Translations under genes and position numbers: made by a program
Assembly (NCBI GenBank): GCA_039184865.1
Contig: JBCDAV010000019.1
Span: 24,128-88,127, forward strand
Direction of reading: 5' to 3'
DNA length: 64,000 nt
DNA from: Thermohalobaculum sp039184865
GTDB taxonomy: Bacteria; Pseudomonadota; Alphaproteobacteria; Rhodobacterales; Rhodobacteraceae
Part shown: positions 24,407 through 34,064 of the stretch, one piece after another
Layout of the letters: every line of letters starts with the position of its first letter
Numbering within the stretch: the first letter of the stretch is position 1
The notes under the pieces: generated by a model
Databases searched by the model: none
The model's input: the letters and a program-made list of their open reading frames with translations, nothing else
What the model was told of the DNA's origin: nothing

Positions 24407-25390
24407 TCATTTCACGCGGATGCGCGGGTTCAGGTAGGCATAGCCGACATCGGAGATCAGCTGCGTCAGCAGCACGACGATCACCGCCACCCAGGAGATC
24501 GCGAGCAGGAGGTCGATATCGTTGTTTCCGGCGGCCTGCACCAGCGACCAGCCGAAGCCTTTGTAGTTGAACATCGTCTCCACGATGACGACGCCGGTGA
24601 GCAGCCACGGGAACTGCAGCATGATCACGGTGAAGGGTGCGATCAGCGCGTTCCGGAGCGCGTGCTTCAGAACGACCTTTCTGAAGTCGAGTCCCTTCAA
24701 CCGGGCTGTGCGGATGTACTGCGAGGTCATTACCTCGGCCATCGATGCGCGCGTCATGCGCGCGATGTAGCCCATGCCGTAGATCGCCATGGTCATCACC
24801 GGCAGGGTGAAGTTGTAGAACGTGATGCCCTTCGACGCGGCGGTCGCCGCGGAGCCGTTCAGGAAGAACCAGCTCGGCCACCAACTGAGATCCTTCGCGA
24901 AGCCCTTGAAGATCGAGGCGAAGAGAACGGTGAAGATGATGCCGGTCACGTATTCCGGCGCGGAGGTCGACGTGATCGAGGCGACGGAGAGCCCTCGATC
25001 GAGCCCGGACCCTTCTCGCATCCCCGCGAGAACCCCGACGATCAGCGCGCCGGGCACCATGACGATCATGACCCAAAACATCAGCCAGCCGGTCAGGCCG
25101 AGCCGTTGCGCGATCACTTCGCTGACCGGTTTGCGCGCGGTGCGCGAGTAACCCATGTCACCCTGAACTGTGCCGACGATCCATTCGCCGTAGCGGGTGA
25201 AGAAGGGGCGTGTGTAGCCTTCCTTGTCGAGCCAGGCTGCGACCTGTTCGTCGGTCATCCGCATATTGCCTTCGGTCTTGGCGATCTTTTCCAGATTGCC
25301 TGGCAGATTGACCATGTAGAACACGATAAGCGTCAGGACGATGATCGTCAGGATCATGGTTCCCAGGCGCTTCAAAACGAACATCAGCAT
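24407..25390 (-). CDS. Peptide ABC transporter permease, DppB-like
   Basis: 327 residues, polytopic. DppB/OppB features: the first membrane helix (MLMFVLKRLGTMILTIIVL), a periplasmic loop with the family's GDMGYS motif (VQGDMGYSRTARKPV), and the EAA loop MTSQYIRTARLKGLDFRKVV that docks on the ATPase. The C-terminal helix pair ends before ISDVGYAYLNPRIRVK, which is the usual end of DppB. It forms the transmembrane pore with the DppC-like protein encoded downstream; the binding protein gene is 101 bases upstream. Confidence 0.93.
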   Translation of the reverse strand: MLMFVLKRLGTMILTIIVLTLIVFYMVNLPGNLEKIAKTEGNMRMTDEQVAAWLDKEGYTRPFFTRYGEWIVGTVQGDMGYSRTARKPVSEVIAQRLGLTGWLMFWVMIVMVPGALIVGVLAGMREGSGLDRGLSVASITSTSAPEYVTGIIFTVLFASIFKGFAKDLSWWPSWFFLNGSAATAASKGITFYNFTLPVMTMAIYGMGYIARMTRASMAEVMTSQYIRTARLKGLDFRKVVLKHALRNALIAPFTVIMLQFPWLLTGVVIVETMFNYKGFGWSLVQAAGNNDIDLLLAISWVAVIVVLLTQLISDVGYAYLNPRIRVK

Positions 25391-25491
25391 GTCTGCCCCC
25401 CGGTCTGGCTCGCGCTATCGATGCACATCCCGTGTCGGGTGCGCGGTCATGGGCGGCGGGTGCCGCCCATGACGCTTTCAGAGAGACGGGA

Positions 25492-27135
25492 TCAGCTTTC
25501 CAGCCAGTACAGATCGGCGAACTGGAACTGTGCCTGGTGCATCTCGTAGCCCTTCACACCTTCGCGGTGCGACCGGAAGATCGAGCGCCAGTAGGGCTGG
25601 ATGATCACGCCCGAGTCCTGCAGGATCTTCTGGAGGTCGGCCATGATCGCACGCCGTTCTTCGACGTCCGGCGTTGCCAAGGCCTTGTCGAGCAGCGCGT
25701 CGAACTCCGGGTTCGAGTACGCGGTCTCGTTCCATGCCTCGCCCGACTTGTAGGCCAGCGCCAGAACCTGAACGCCCAGAGGTCGGCCGTTCCAGTTGGT
25801 CGACGAGAACGGGTACTTCGCCCAGTCGTTCCAGAAGGTCGAGCCCGGGATGACAGTCCGCTTCACGTTGAGACCGGCGTCGCGCATCTGCGCGGCAACG
25901 GCATCGGTCGTGTTGCGGCGCCAGTCGTCGTCGATCGAGATGATCTCAAACTCATGGTCCGACTGTCCGGCCTCGGCCAGCAGAGCCTTCGCCTTCTCTA
26001 CGTCGCGCTTCGGTGCACCGACTTCGGCATACTCGATGTGCATCGGCCCGACATGGTGGTTCTCGGCAGGGATGCCGGTTCCGTTGATGCCGAGATCGAG
26101 GACGACCGAGTTGTCCACGGCAGCCGTGACGGCCTGGCGGACCTTGATGTCGTCATACGGTGCATTGTCGACGTTCATCCGGATCACGATGGTCGAACCG
26201 GTTGCCTTCGGCGAAGTGACGGCCCCGATGGAGTCGAGCTGCTCGATCGCGTCCGGCGGCGTCAGATAGTTGGCATCGACTTCCTCGGCTTCCATCGCCG
26301 AGATCATCGCCGTCGGGTCGGTGCCGTGATCATGGTACTCGACCGCGTCGAGCCAGAAGTCGCCGCCCCACCACGCTTCGTCCTTGCGCTCGACACGGGC
26401 CATGACGCCCACCTCGTACTGGACGAGCTTGCAGGGTCCGGTCGAGATCTCCATGCCCTTGAACGGATCGGTTCCGCCGTCATAGCTGCGGTGCATGATC
26501 TGCGCCGGGTAGTCCGACATGCCCGCGATGATCGAGATGTCTGCGCGCGGCAGGTTGAGCTTGAGGGTGTGCGAATCGACGATTTCGATTGCGCCCTCGA
26601 CCGCCTTGTTCGTGTCGGGATCGATCATCGCGGCCATACGACCGGCCATCGAGTTGCCCTCGACGTCCTTCTCGCACCAGCGCGCGATGTTGAAGGCGAG
26701 GTCTTCCGAATTGAACTCGTCGCCGTTCGACCACTTCACACCCTTGCGGGCGTTCAGCGTGTAGGTCTTCGCGTCGTCGGAAACTTCCCAGCTCTCAAGC
26801 AGCCACGGCGAGAACGTGAAGTCGGCATTCCAGCGCACGAGGTATTCGTTCACGGATGCGACGGCCGATGCCATCTCGGTCCAGTCATAGGTGCGCGGAT
26901 CTTTCCAGCCCTTGATCTGCATGGACACGCGCAGCGTGCCGCCCTTTTTCGGCGTGTCGGCGCGCGCCGGCGTTGCCGTCAGCCCACCCAGCGCGAGCGC
27001 GCCCGCAGTGGCGACCCCGACACCGGCCATCGAGGCCAGGTATTCGCGGCGGTCCATCTTGCCGGCCTTGAATGCTTCAACGAACTTCGCTGCCCATGGG
27101 TGCAGCGAACGGTCCGTCATCATGTGTTCACTCAT
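25492..27135 (-). CDS. Peptide-type ABC transporter substrate-binding protein (SBP_bac_5), Tat-exported
   Basis: 547 residues. The N-terminus is long and carries a twin-arginine signal (DRREYLASMAGVGV, then a hydrophobic stretch and cleavage near PARAD), so it should be exported folded. The mature part has the SBP family 5 pattern: KKGGTLRVSMQIKGWKDPRT, then LESWEVSDDAKTYTLNARKG followed by VKWSNGDEFNSEDL, and IRMNVDNAPYDDIKVRQAV. The conserved KARKGVKWSDG-type motif is what marks the family. It heads the operon SBP, DppB, DppC, fused ATPase. The ligand could be a peptide or another small polar compound; the sequence alone does not decide. Confidence 0.92.
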   Translation of the reverse strand: MSEHMMTDRSLHPWAAKFVEAFKAGKMDRREYLASMAGVGVATAGALALGGLTATPARADTPKKGGTLRVSMQIKGWKDPRTYDWTEMASAVASVNEYLVRWNADFTFSPWLLESWEVSDDAKTYTLNARKGVKWSNGDEFNSEDLAFNIARWCEKDVEGNSMAGRMAAMIDPDTNKAVEGAIEIVDSHTLKLNLPRADISIIAGMSDYPAQIMHRSYDGGTDPFKGMEISTGPCKLVQYEVGVMARVERKDEAWWGGDFWLDAVEYHDHGTDPTAMISAMEAEEVDANYLTPPDAIEQLDSIGAVTSPKATGSTIVIRMNVDNAPYDDIKVRQAVTAAVDNSVVLDLGINGTGIPAENHHVGPMHIEYAEVGAPKRDVEKAKALLAEAGQSDHEFEIISIDDDWRRNTTDAVAAQMRDAGLNVKRTVIPGSTFWNDWAKYPFSSTNWNGRPLGVQVLALAYKSGEAWNETAYSNPEFDALLDKALATPDVEERRAIMADLQKILQDSGVIIQPYWRSIFRSHREGVKGYEMHQAQFQFADLYWLES

Positions 27136-27374
27136 GCGTATCTCCCTGTCCGCATTTTGGTAACATCGACGCCGCAGCTAAACATGTCGCCGCTGCGGAA
27201 CCAAGGCATTATTCGCGGCTGGATTTTCTCGCCGGGGGTCCGTTTGCAACCCCCGAAGGTCTGAAAGCGACACTTTCATGCCGCGAAAATCCCTCTGCCG
27301 GGACCTGCGTTCGACAAAGCAGCTGAATGCGTTGGCGACGAGCTTCGTTTCCGACTTGGCAACACTCTTTCGGC

Positions 27375-29546
27375 ATGATCCCGCCGGTCGTAGTTTTGTT
27401 CCACTCACGGTTGCCGGTGTCCAAGAGTTTCACTGCCAGGTTACTGATGCCGCTTGTCGCGCTTGGTCTTGCCGTGGTCGCCGCGGCGATCTGGGGCGCG
27501 TGGATGTCGTCGGCGCGGCTCGCTGAACTGGAGGACTCGTCTGACCGGGTGTTGCGGATGACGGCGCAGACGCGTCTGGTTCAGGTCGAGACGATCCGGC
27601 TGGTGGATGCCCTGCGCACGGTCTCGACGCAGGAGCTTTCGGAATTTCCGGCTGACAGAAACAGCACCGAGCTGCGGTCGGCCGCTGTGCGCCTCGATTC
27701 TGTTGCGGGGCAGCTCAAGCGCATGATCCCGCCGGATCTTTCGAGCGCGCGGTTCGATGCGCTTTTGGAGACGACCACGGAGATCACGTCGCTTTCCGAG
27801 GATTTTCTCAGGCGGGGAACGCTTTCGGCAGAATTGTTCGAAGGGGCTGCCCGGTCTGCGGGCACCGTGCCCGGCCGGGTTGAGGATGTGCTGCGGCAGC
27901 TTGTCGGAATCTCGGCGGCGAATTTCGCGGCGCAGGCCCTTTTGCAGGAGCAGATCGTTCATGCTGTTGTCGCCGCTGTCGGGATGGTCGGCGCGATCGG
28001 GCTCTTGTTTGTATTCCAGCTTGTCTCGGGGCTTCGCGGTGCCCTTGAGCGGCTGCCGGGCCGATTCTCCGATCTGGCAGATGGAACGGCAGAACCTCTG
28101 GATCGCGTCGCAGGACCGATTTCGGGCCTGACGGATCAGTTGGATGCGCTGGCGCTCGAGTTCCGGGACAAGCTCCTTGAAAACGAGAAGATCGAAAGGA
28201 TGGCCTTCACGGACTCGCTCACCGGGCTGCCGAATCGGCGTGGTCTGCTGGCGTTCCTAGATCTGCTCGCCAACCGGGATGACGTCTGGGAGGACGACGG
28301 CAAGATCGGTCTGATCCATCTCGATCTCGATCATTTCAAGGCGGTCAACGACACGCTCGGCCACGATGCCGGAGACTTCGTGCTGCGCGAGGCGACGCGG
28401 CGGATGTCGACGGCGATCCGAGACTCGGATTTGCTCGCGCGGCTGGGCGGAGACGAGTTCCTGATCGTCGCCACGGGAATCGAGTGTGAGGCCGACCTGA
28501 CCCGGATGGCCGAACGCCTGATCGCGCAGTTCGAGAACCCGATCATCTACGACGAAAGGGTCTGCCGCGTCGGTGTCAGCATGGGTATGGTTCTTGGCGG
28601 GCAGCGGGGCAGGGTGCGTGACCCCAAGCGTTTGCTGATCAATGCCGACATGGCTTTGTTCCGGGCGAAATCGCAGGGTCGCGGGCGTTTCGCGATCTTC
28701 AATTCGGCGATGGCAGACGAGGCCCGGCGCCGGAACGAACGCGCGATCGCGCTTGGGAATGCCATCCACTCGGAGTCATTTCATCCTTGGTTCCAGCCGA
28801 TCGTCGATTGCGCGACGGGCAAGGCTGCGGGTCTGGAACTGTTGGCGCGCTGGCATGACGCTGAGCGCGGCATCGTGATGCCGCAGGATTTCATACAGGA
28901 CGCCGAAGCGAACTCGCTGATGGAGGACATCGGACTTCAGGTGCTGCACCGCGCTTTGACCGCGATCCGCAAGTGGCACAGATCGTCGCTGGATGTGCCT
29001 GTGCTGCATTTGAACCTGAGCCGCACGCAACTGCTGTCCGCGAGCTTTGTCGACCGTCTGAGTTGGATGCTCGACGACAACAACATTCCGCCAGCGATGG
29101 TTGCCGTCGAAATCAGCGAAGCGGATTGCGTCTTCCGGGGCAGCGATGTGGCGGTCGCCAACCTGCGCCGGCTGGCGCAACTGGGCGTCGGCGTGGTTCT
29201 GGACGATTTTGGCGCGCGTGATGGCGCGCTGAAAAACATCTCTCGCGTCGGCGCCGGGACGATCAAATTCAATGTGCCCGCAATTTTCGGAAGTGGATCC
29301 CAGTCGAGCGGGTTCGAAGCCAGCGCGGATTTGATCGCGAACCTGCAACGTGGAGCCGGTTCTGCCGGATTGCTGGTGTGCGCGAAGGGCGTCGAAAGCG
29401 TCGAGACCTCCGCGCTTCTGAGCGACTGTGGAATTCGCGTGCAGCAGGGCGATCATCACGCGCCGGTGTTGAATCTAGCAGACACGCAGGATTGGTTGCG
29501 GACGCGAAAGCAACGCGCGTCGGAGCCGGAGCCGCGCAGCGCGTGA
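27375..29546 (+). CDS. Membrane GGDEF protein with degenerate EAL domain
   Basis: About 723 residues from the ATG at 27375; an ATG at 27327 is also in frame. Two membrane helices (after SKSFTARLLMPLVALGL, and around VVAAVGMVGAIGLLFVF) flank a periplasmic sensor of about 150 residues. The GGDEF domain is intact (DSLTGLPNRRGL, RLGGDEFLIV), so it probably makes cyclic di-GMP. The EAL domain is altered at key sites: EAL is ELL, the KID lysine-aspartate pair is KFN, and the AEGVE glutamate position reads AKGVES, while LDDFG remains. Phosphodiesterase activity is therefore doubtful. It is divergent from the peptide transporter operon and ends 200 bases before the sulfotransferase gene. Confidence 0.9.
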   Translation: MIPPVVVLFHSRLPVSKSFTARLLMPLVALGLAVVAAAIWGAWMSSARLAELEDSSDRVLRMTAQTRLVQVETIRLVDALRTVSTQELSEFPADRNSTELRSAAVRLDSVAGQLKRMIPPDLSSARFDALLETTTEITSLSEDFLRRGTLSAELFEGAARSAGTVPGRVEDVLRQLVGISAANFAAQALLQEQIVHAVVAAVGMVGAIGLLFVFQLVSGLRGALERLPGRFSDLADGTAEPLDRVAGPISGLTDQLDALALEFRDKLLENEKIERMAFTDSLTGLPNRRGLLAFLDLLANRDDVWEDDGKIGLIHLDLDHFKAVNDTLGHDAGDFVLREATRRMSTAIRDSDLLARLGGDEFLIVATGIECEADLTRMAERLIAQFENPIIYDERVCRVGVSMGMVLGGQRGRVRDPKRLLINADMALFRAKSQGRGRFAIFNSAMADEARRRNERAIALGNAIHSESFHPWFQPIVDCATGKAAGLELLARWHDAERGIVMPQDFIQDAEANSLMEDIGLQVLHRALTAIRKWHRSSLDVPVLHLNLSRTQLLSASFVDRLSWMLDDNNIPPAMVAVEISEADCVFRGSDVAVANLRRLAQLGVGVVLDDFGARDGALKNISRVGAGTIKFNVPAIFGSGSQSSGFEASADLIANLQRGAGSAGLLVCAKGVESVETSALLSDCGIRVQQGDHHAPVLNLADTQDWLRTRKQRASEPEPRSA

Positions 29547-29746
29547 ATGTCTAGGGCACCTTTTGCCCGACCGAAAGCTGGCAATTAACGCCTCCATCTT
29601 TCCGGCAGACGCGGACGTGCGATCTACCTTCAAGTTCTCGTGGCCGCGACATCGTGCTGACTAGCGGGTTTCTGTGATGAACTGATGGCTTGCCCAGCAT
29701 CGCACTCCGAATTACGGCATGCAGGATCGACGCAGGAGCAATACGT

Positions 29747-30847
29747 ATGGCGCATCCGCTTTGCGGTGCAAATCTCGAAACGTTGTGGCGCGCTTTCCGG
29801 CAGGGGGGCGCCCCGGACCGTTGGGGTGCGGCCGCCGGAATCTGGGGTGCTGCGCTCGCCAGAGCGCCAATCAGCGCGGCCGAGCGTCTTGCCATGCGCT
29901 TTCGTTTGCCGAGAACTTCCGAGCAACCGCCACCGATCTTCATTCTCGGGCACTGGCGGTCGGGCACCACCCACCTGTATAACACCATGAGCCTGGGTGA
30001 ATTCGGCTATGTCTCGCCTGTCGCGGTCGGCCTGCCCTGGGACATGTTCGGTATCGCGTCCGCCTTTCGTCCTCTGCTCGAACGCGCGCTGCCTGAACAT
30101 CGCTGGATCGACCGGATCCCAGTAACGCCTACCAGCCCTCAGGAGGACGAGGTCGGCCTTGCGTCCATGACCGATCTCTCGTTCTATCACGGGATATACT
30201 TTCCACATGAATTCGACCGTCTGATCGACCGTGGATTGTTCTTCGACGACTGCGACGACCGCGATATCCGACGCTGGGAGGAGCGGTTTCTCTACTTCAT
30301 GCGAAAGCTCGGCCACTTGCAGGGCCGTCGGATGCTGATTAAGAACCCGGTCTACACCGGCCGTGTCGCGCAACTGCGCAGGCTGTTTCCCGAGGCGCGG
30401 TTCATTTTTCTGCATCGCAATCCGTTCGACGTATTTCTGTCGATGCGGAACTTCTACGCGCGTCTGCTGGATGTCATGGCACTTCAGGATGTGCCGAGCG
30501 ATCTCGACGTCGATGACACGATCCTGCGCGTCTACGATCGAATGCTTGCTGCATACACCAAGGACACCGAGGGCTTGAGCGCGCCCGATCTGACCGAGAT
30601 CGCCTATGCCGATCTGGACACGGCCCCCATGGCAACGCTCGAAAAAATCTACAATGACCTGGCGCTCGACGGTTTCGAGCGCGCGCGCCCGCAGTTTGAA
30701 CAGTATCTCGCCAGTGTCCGCAGCTTCGAGAAGAATGCGTTCCGGGGAACAGAGGAGGACATTGCGAATGTGGCCGGACGCCTTGGTCCCTGGATCGAAA
30801 GATGGGGTTACGAAATCCCGACCGTACAGGCGCGGCAATGCGCCTGA
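29747..30847 (+). CDS. Sulfotransferase
   Basis: 366 residues from the ATG at 29747, preceded by CAGGAGCA. PAPS-binding motifs are clear: the 5'-phosphosulfate loop IFILGHWRSGTTHLYN (about residues 62-77) and the 3'-phosphate site ARFIFLHRNPFDVFLSM with its Arg and Ser. No signal peptide or clear membrane span, so it acts in the cytoplasm. Enzymes of this group sulfate hydroxyl groups of sugars, lipids or small molecules. Its last 10 bases overlap the beta-propeller gene, which in turn overlaps hpnA by four bases, so all three appear to be one translationally coupled operon at the head of the hopanoid locus. The acceptor is not known; a hopanoid or squalene-derived lipid, or an unrelated glycan, are both possible. 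Confidence 0.85.
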   Translation: MAHPLCGANLETLWRAFRQGGAPDRWGAAAGIWGAALARAPISAAERLAMRFRLPRTSEQPPPIFILGHWRSGTTHLYNTMSLGEFGYVSPVAVGLPWDMFGIASAFRPLLERALPEHRWIDRIPVTPTSPQEDEVGLASMTDLSFYHGIYFPHEFDRLIDRGLFFDDCDDRDIRRWEERFLYFMRKLGHLQGRRMLIKNPVYTGRVAQLRRLFPEARFIFLHRNPFDVFLSMRNFYARLLDVMALQDVPSDLDVDDTILRVYDRMLAAYTKDTEGLSAPDLTEIAYADLDTAPMATLEKIYNDLALDGFERARPQFEQYLASVRSFEKNAFRGTEEDIANVAGRLGPWIERWGYEIPTVQARQCA

Positions 30848-31854
30848 TCACGGCGGCGGCGCTCGTCTTCTCAATGCTGTTGCTGGCTCTCTGGCTGCTG
30901 CAGCCGATTGAACCGACGCCTGCGCTGCTCGGCGCCGACGATTGTCGGCGCGTCGAACTCGTCGACCGCGATACCGGTGTCACGATCTCCGGTGTCGAGG
31001 ATCTCGCAGTGATGCCTGACGGAAAGCGCATCATTATGTCGGCGCATGATCGTCGGGACGCATCCCGGCCCAATGGAGCGATCTATGCGTTGGATCTGTG
31101 GGCGCTGGGATCTGCCGCGCGCCTCGAGGTCGGGACCCTCCTGCCCGATGATCAGCGGGCGCGGGCATTCCGCCCGCATGGAATTGCGTTGTCGCCGGAC
31201 GGGTCGCGCCTTGCCATCGTCAACCGGATTGCCGAGGGTGAGGCGGTTGTAGAGATCGGCGACCTCACGGCAGAGAACTGGTTCATCGACAAGCGCCTGA
31301 CCGGCAATAGCCTCTGCCGGGCGAATGATCTGGAGTTTCTCGACCGGGAGGTCGAGACTTTGACGATCACTCTGGATCGCAAGAGCTGTGGTCTGTCTGC
31401 AGAAGACCTGATGCCCGGCAGCACGACCGGTCGAATCGCGCTTTGGGATGGCGGGCGCCTCAATATCATTCGCGAGAATCTGTCTTTTCCCAACGGCATC
31501 TCAGGCACTTTTGTCGCCGAGACCCGGAAGGGACGCATTCTCCGGCCGCGCGGGGAACCGATCAGACTGCCTGGCGGTCCTGATAACATCACGCGGATCG
31601 ATGACCGGCACCTTCTCGTCGCGGTGCACCCGAGCCTGCGACGACTTTGGCTGTATCTGCAGGATGTCTGGCCGACGGCACCATCGCGTATCGTCCGCGC
31701 CAACGTGCTGACGGCCGAGGTGGACGTGATCTTCGACGATCCCGGCGGCGAGGTTTTTTCCGCTGCGACGTCGGCGATCGAGACGGAAAAGCTCCTGATC
31801 GCAGGATCGGTCGCGGACGACGGCATTCTGGTCTGTCAACGTCCGGCGCAATGA
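30838..31854 (+). CDS. Exported beta-propeller protein, SMP-30/arylesterase-like
   Basis: 338 residues from the ATG at 30838, where a hydrophobic leader (LITAAALVFSMLLLALWLL) serves as signal or anchor. The mature part has six-blade propeller features: VEDLAVMPDGKRIIMSAHDR, FRPHGIALSPDGSRLAIV, the metal-ligand Asn motif RANDLEF, and FPNGISGTFVAETRKGRILR. These resemble SMP-30/gluconolactonase/strictosidine synthase-like and paraoxonase propellers, whose Asn/Asp/Glu residues hold calcium in the centre. Some of these enzymes hydrolyse lactones or esters. Overlap with the sulfotransferase before it and with hpnA after it (ATGA) implies joint expression and perhaps periplasmic or membrane processing of the same product. 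The reaction is not predicted. Confidence 0.7.
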   Translation: MRLITAAALVFSMLLLALWLLQPIEPTPALLGADDCRRVELVDRDTGVTISGVEDLAVMPDGKRIIMSAHDRRDASRPNGAIYALDLWALGSAARLEVGTLLPDDQRARAFRPHGIALSPDGSRLAIVNRIAEGEAVVEIGDLTAENWFIDKRLTGNSLCRANDLEFLDREVETLTITLDRKSCGLSAEDLMPGSTTGRIALWDGGRLNIIRENLSFPNGISGTFVAETRKGRILRPRGEPIRLPGGPDNITRIDDRHLLVAVHPSLRRLWLYLQDVWPTAPSRIVRANVLTAEVDVIFDDPGGEVFSAATSAIETEKLLIAGSVADDGILVCQRPAQ

Positions 31855-32834
31855 CCGTTCTTGTGACCGGCGCGGCGGGCTTCCTGGGTGGCCACATCGT
31901 CAGACAACTGCACGCGGCGGGGCGTCCCGTGCGAGGGTTTGACCTGGCTTTCCGGTCCGAGGCCGACTTCGAGACCCGAACCGGGTCGATCCTCGACCCC
32001 GATGCGATCAGCGATGCGATGAACGGTGCGTGCGCCGTCATCCACACAGCGGCGATCGCGCATCTCTGGACCCCAGGTCGTTTCGACTATGATCGGGTGA
32101 ATGTCGTGGGCACCTGCCGGGTTCTCGCCGAGGCCCGGCGGATCGGGGTCCCGGTGACGCTGATCTCCAGCTACACATCGATGATCGGTCGTCGCGCCAA
32201 GCAGGGCGACGTCATCGATGAAACAGTTGAACTCCCGCCGAACCAGCTTCTCGGCAGATATCCGCGCAGTAAGCGGCAGTCGGAGCTTGCGGCGATCTCT
32301 GCCGCCGCGACTGGACAACACGTCTCGATTGTTTGCCCGACCGCGCCCTTGGGATTGTTCGACCACAACATGAGCCCGCCCAGCGCGATGATACGTGATC
32401 TCGCGCTTGGAAAGTTGCCGGCGCTGCTGGATTGCACGATCAATCTGGTCGATGCCGAGGCGGTTGCCGCGGCCACGATTGCAGCACTGGATTCGGGCCA
32501 GTCCGGTCAGCGCTACATTCTGGCCGGTGAGGATTGGCGGCTCTCGGATCTGGCCGAGCGGGTTGCCGAATTCAGCGAAGCAAGCGCGCCTAGTCTGCGG
32601 GTGCCGCTTTGGATTGCGCTCGCGGCGGCTAGGGTCGAGACGGCACTTGCGCGCTTTACCGGGCAGCCGCCGAAGGCGCCGTTGACGGGCGTGCGCCTCG
32701 CAGCGCGACCGGTGGTCTTCGACACAAAACGCGCTCGCAGCGAACTAGGTTTTGCCCCGCGCCCGGTCGCCGAGATCCTGCCAGATGTTGTCGAGTGGAT
32801 CCTGGCGCGCGAACGTGACCTCGCTCAGTCGTAG
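31851..32834 (+). CDS. hpnA: Hopanoid-associated sugar epimerase HpnA
   Basis: 327 residues, an extended short-chain dehydrogenase of the NAD-dependent epimerase type. The NAD(P) motif GAAGFLGGHI lies at residues 7-16. The catalytic Ser and YxxxK are seen in LISSYTSMIG and GRYPRSKRQSE. The latter shows that the Tyr and Lys are placed as usual (Y-P-R-S-K). HpnA is linked genetically to modification of the hopanoid side chain. Identity is supported by the position: start overlaps the propeller gene stop (ATGA), and hpnB-hpnC-hpnD-hpnE-shc follow. It converges with hpnB, overlapping by ten bases. Confidence 0.88.
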   Translation: MTVLVTGAAGFLGGHIVRQLHAAGRPVRGFDLAFRSEADFETRTGSILDPDAISDAMNGACAVIHTAAIAHLWTPGRFDYDRVNVVGTCRVLAEARRIGVPVTLISSYTSMIGRRAKQGDVIDETVELPPNQLLGRYPRSKRQSELAAISAAATGQHVSIVCPTAPLGLFDHNMSPPSAMIRDLALGKLPALLDCTINLVDAEAVAAATIAALDSGQSGQRYILAGEDWRLSDLAERVAEFSEASAPSLRVPLWIALAAARVETALARFTGQPPKAPLTGVRLAARPVVFDTKRARSELGFAPRPVAEILPDVVEWILARERDLAQS

Positions 32835-34015
32835 GTCCGGCCTTTCCAGGCCCCACCGCGTCCGCGGAGGTGGGCGTGTGCCGACGCAATGGTCATCCCC
32901 ATGTAGAGTGCCGCTGAGAGCGGGAGGGTCACAGCCGAGATCATTGGAAGCCGATAGAGGCGAATGGTTGGCAGATAGGCAAACATCATAAGACCCGATG
33001 CCACCAGAGCCGGAGCGACGATCTGAGGTTGCGAGAAAACCAGCCCGACCAGCACTCCGAAAACCGGTGACAGGTAGAGAAACGACATGCCGAGCGTGGC
33101 GGCCACCACCAGAAGCCAGGAGTGGCGCAATTGCGTGAACGCCGTCCGGCGCACCATCGTCCAGATTGATTTGAACGATCGATTGTCGCGCAGGCTTAAC
33201 ACTTCCTCGTCGGCGAGGCCGAGCCAGATCCTGCGGCGTGGCGGGCCGCGCTTGATCCGTGCGGCAAGCGTGCAATCGTCGATCAGGGCATCCTTCAGTG
33301 CGGCGATGCCACCGATGTCTCGAAGCACGCCGCGGCGAATGAGCATGCAGCCACCGGCGGCTCCGGCGATGGGCATGCGAGGCGCGTTGACCCATGGGAA
33401 CGGATAGAGCTTCTGGAAGAAAAAGATGAAGGCGGGAATCAGCAGTCGGCCCCAGATACCGCGAGCATCCAATCGCGCCATCAGCGAGACGAGCGCGAGA
33501 TCGTGCGCAGTCGCTTGTGCGACGAGTGCCCGCAGCGTGCCGGGTGCATGAACGATATCGGCATCGGTCAGCAGGATGAATTCAGCCTCAGGCGCTATGC
33601 GATCAGCCTCGGCGAGGCCTGTATAGACTGCCCACAGCTTGCCGCTCCAGCCTGCGGGCAGGTCCGGAGCCGTAACGACGTGCGCCCCTGATTGCATGGC
33701 GATCTCGCCGGTGCCGTCGGAGGAGGAATCGTCGACGACGATGAGGTGTGTGGCGCCAGGATAATCCGATGCGCCGTGGCTGGCCGCGACCTCGGCAATG
33801 GTTTCGGCTTCATTGCGTGCTGGGATCACAATGGCGACCTCGGGCCAGTTTGCAGGTGGAGCCGTTTGACTGAGTCTCTGATCAGCCCGCCAGAACCCGC
33901 CCCAGAACAAGAGCAGGAAAATCCAGGCGAGACAGGAGAAGGCGACGACGATCATGAGTTTCGGATAGGCAGGATCGTCGCTCGCGACAAGGTGTGCGCG
34001 GGACATGCTGCGCAT
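32825..34015 (-). CDS. hpnB: Hopanoid-associated glycosyltransferase HpnB
   Basis: 396 residues. A GT2 domain in the cytoplasm (VAIVIPARNEAETIAEV, LIVVDDSSSDGTGEIA, ILLTDADIVHAPG, DDCTLAARIKRG) is framed by an N-terminal membrane helix and three or four helices at the C-terminus, the layout of HpnB. The metal-binding D-x-D is TDAD. It probably adds or transfers a sugar in hopanoid side-chain modification or in a related glycolipid. Unlike its neighbours it is on the minus strand, divergent from hpnC with overlapping leader regions of about 50 bases and convergent with hpnA. Confidence 0.88.
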   Translation of the reverse strand: MRSMSRAHLVASDDPAYPKLMIVVAFSCLAWIFLLLFWGGFWRADQRLSQTAPPANWPEVAIVIPARNEAETIAEVAASHGASDYPGATHLIVVDDSSSDGTGEIAMQSGAHVVTAPDLPAGWSGKLWAVYTGLAEADRIAPEAEFILLTDADIVHAPGTLRALVAQATAHDLALVSLMARLDARGIWGRLLIPAFIFFFQKLYPFPWVNAPRMPIAGAAGGCMLIRRGVLRDIGGIAALKDALIDDCTLAARIKRGPPRRRIWLGLADEEVLSLRDNRSFKSIWTMVRRTAFTQLRHSWLLVVAATLGMSFLYLSPVFGVLVGLVFSQPQIVAPALVASGLMMFAYLPTIRLYRLPMISAVTLPLSAALYMGMTIASAHAHLRGRGGAWKGRTYD

Positions 34016-34064
34016 TGTTTTCGCCGGTGCAGCATCTTATTGTCCGGGGAACATCCACGATACG

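Noticed and set aside
25432..27264. 610-residue plus-strand frame opposite the substrate-binding protein
   Set aside because: Antisense shadow of a well-supported Tat-exported binding protein.
29555..29569. GGGC...GCCC stem after the GGDEF gene
   Set aside because: Four-base stem only.
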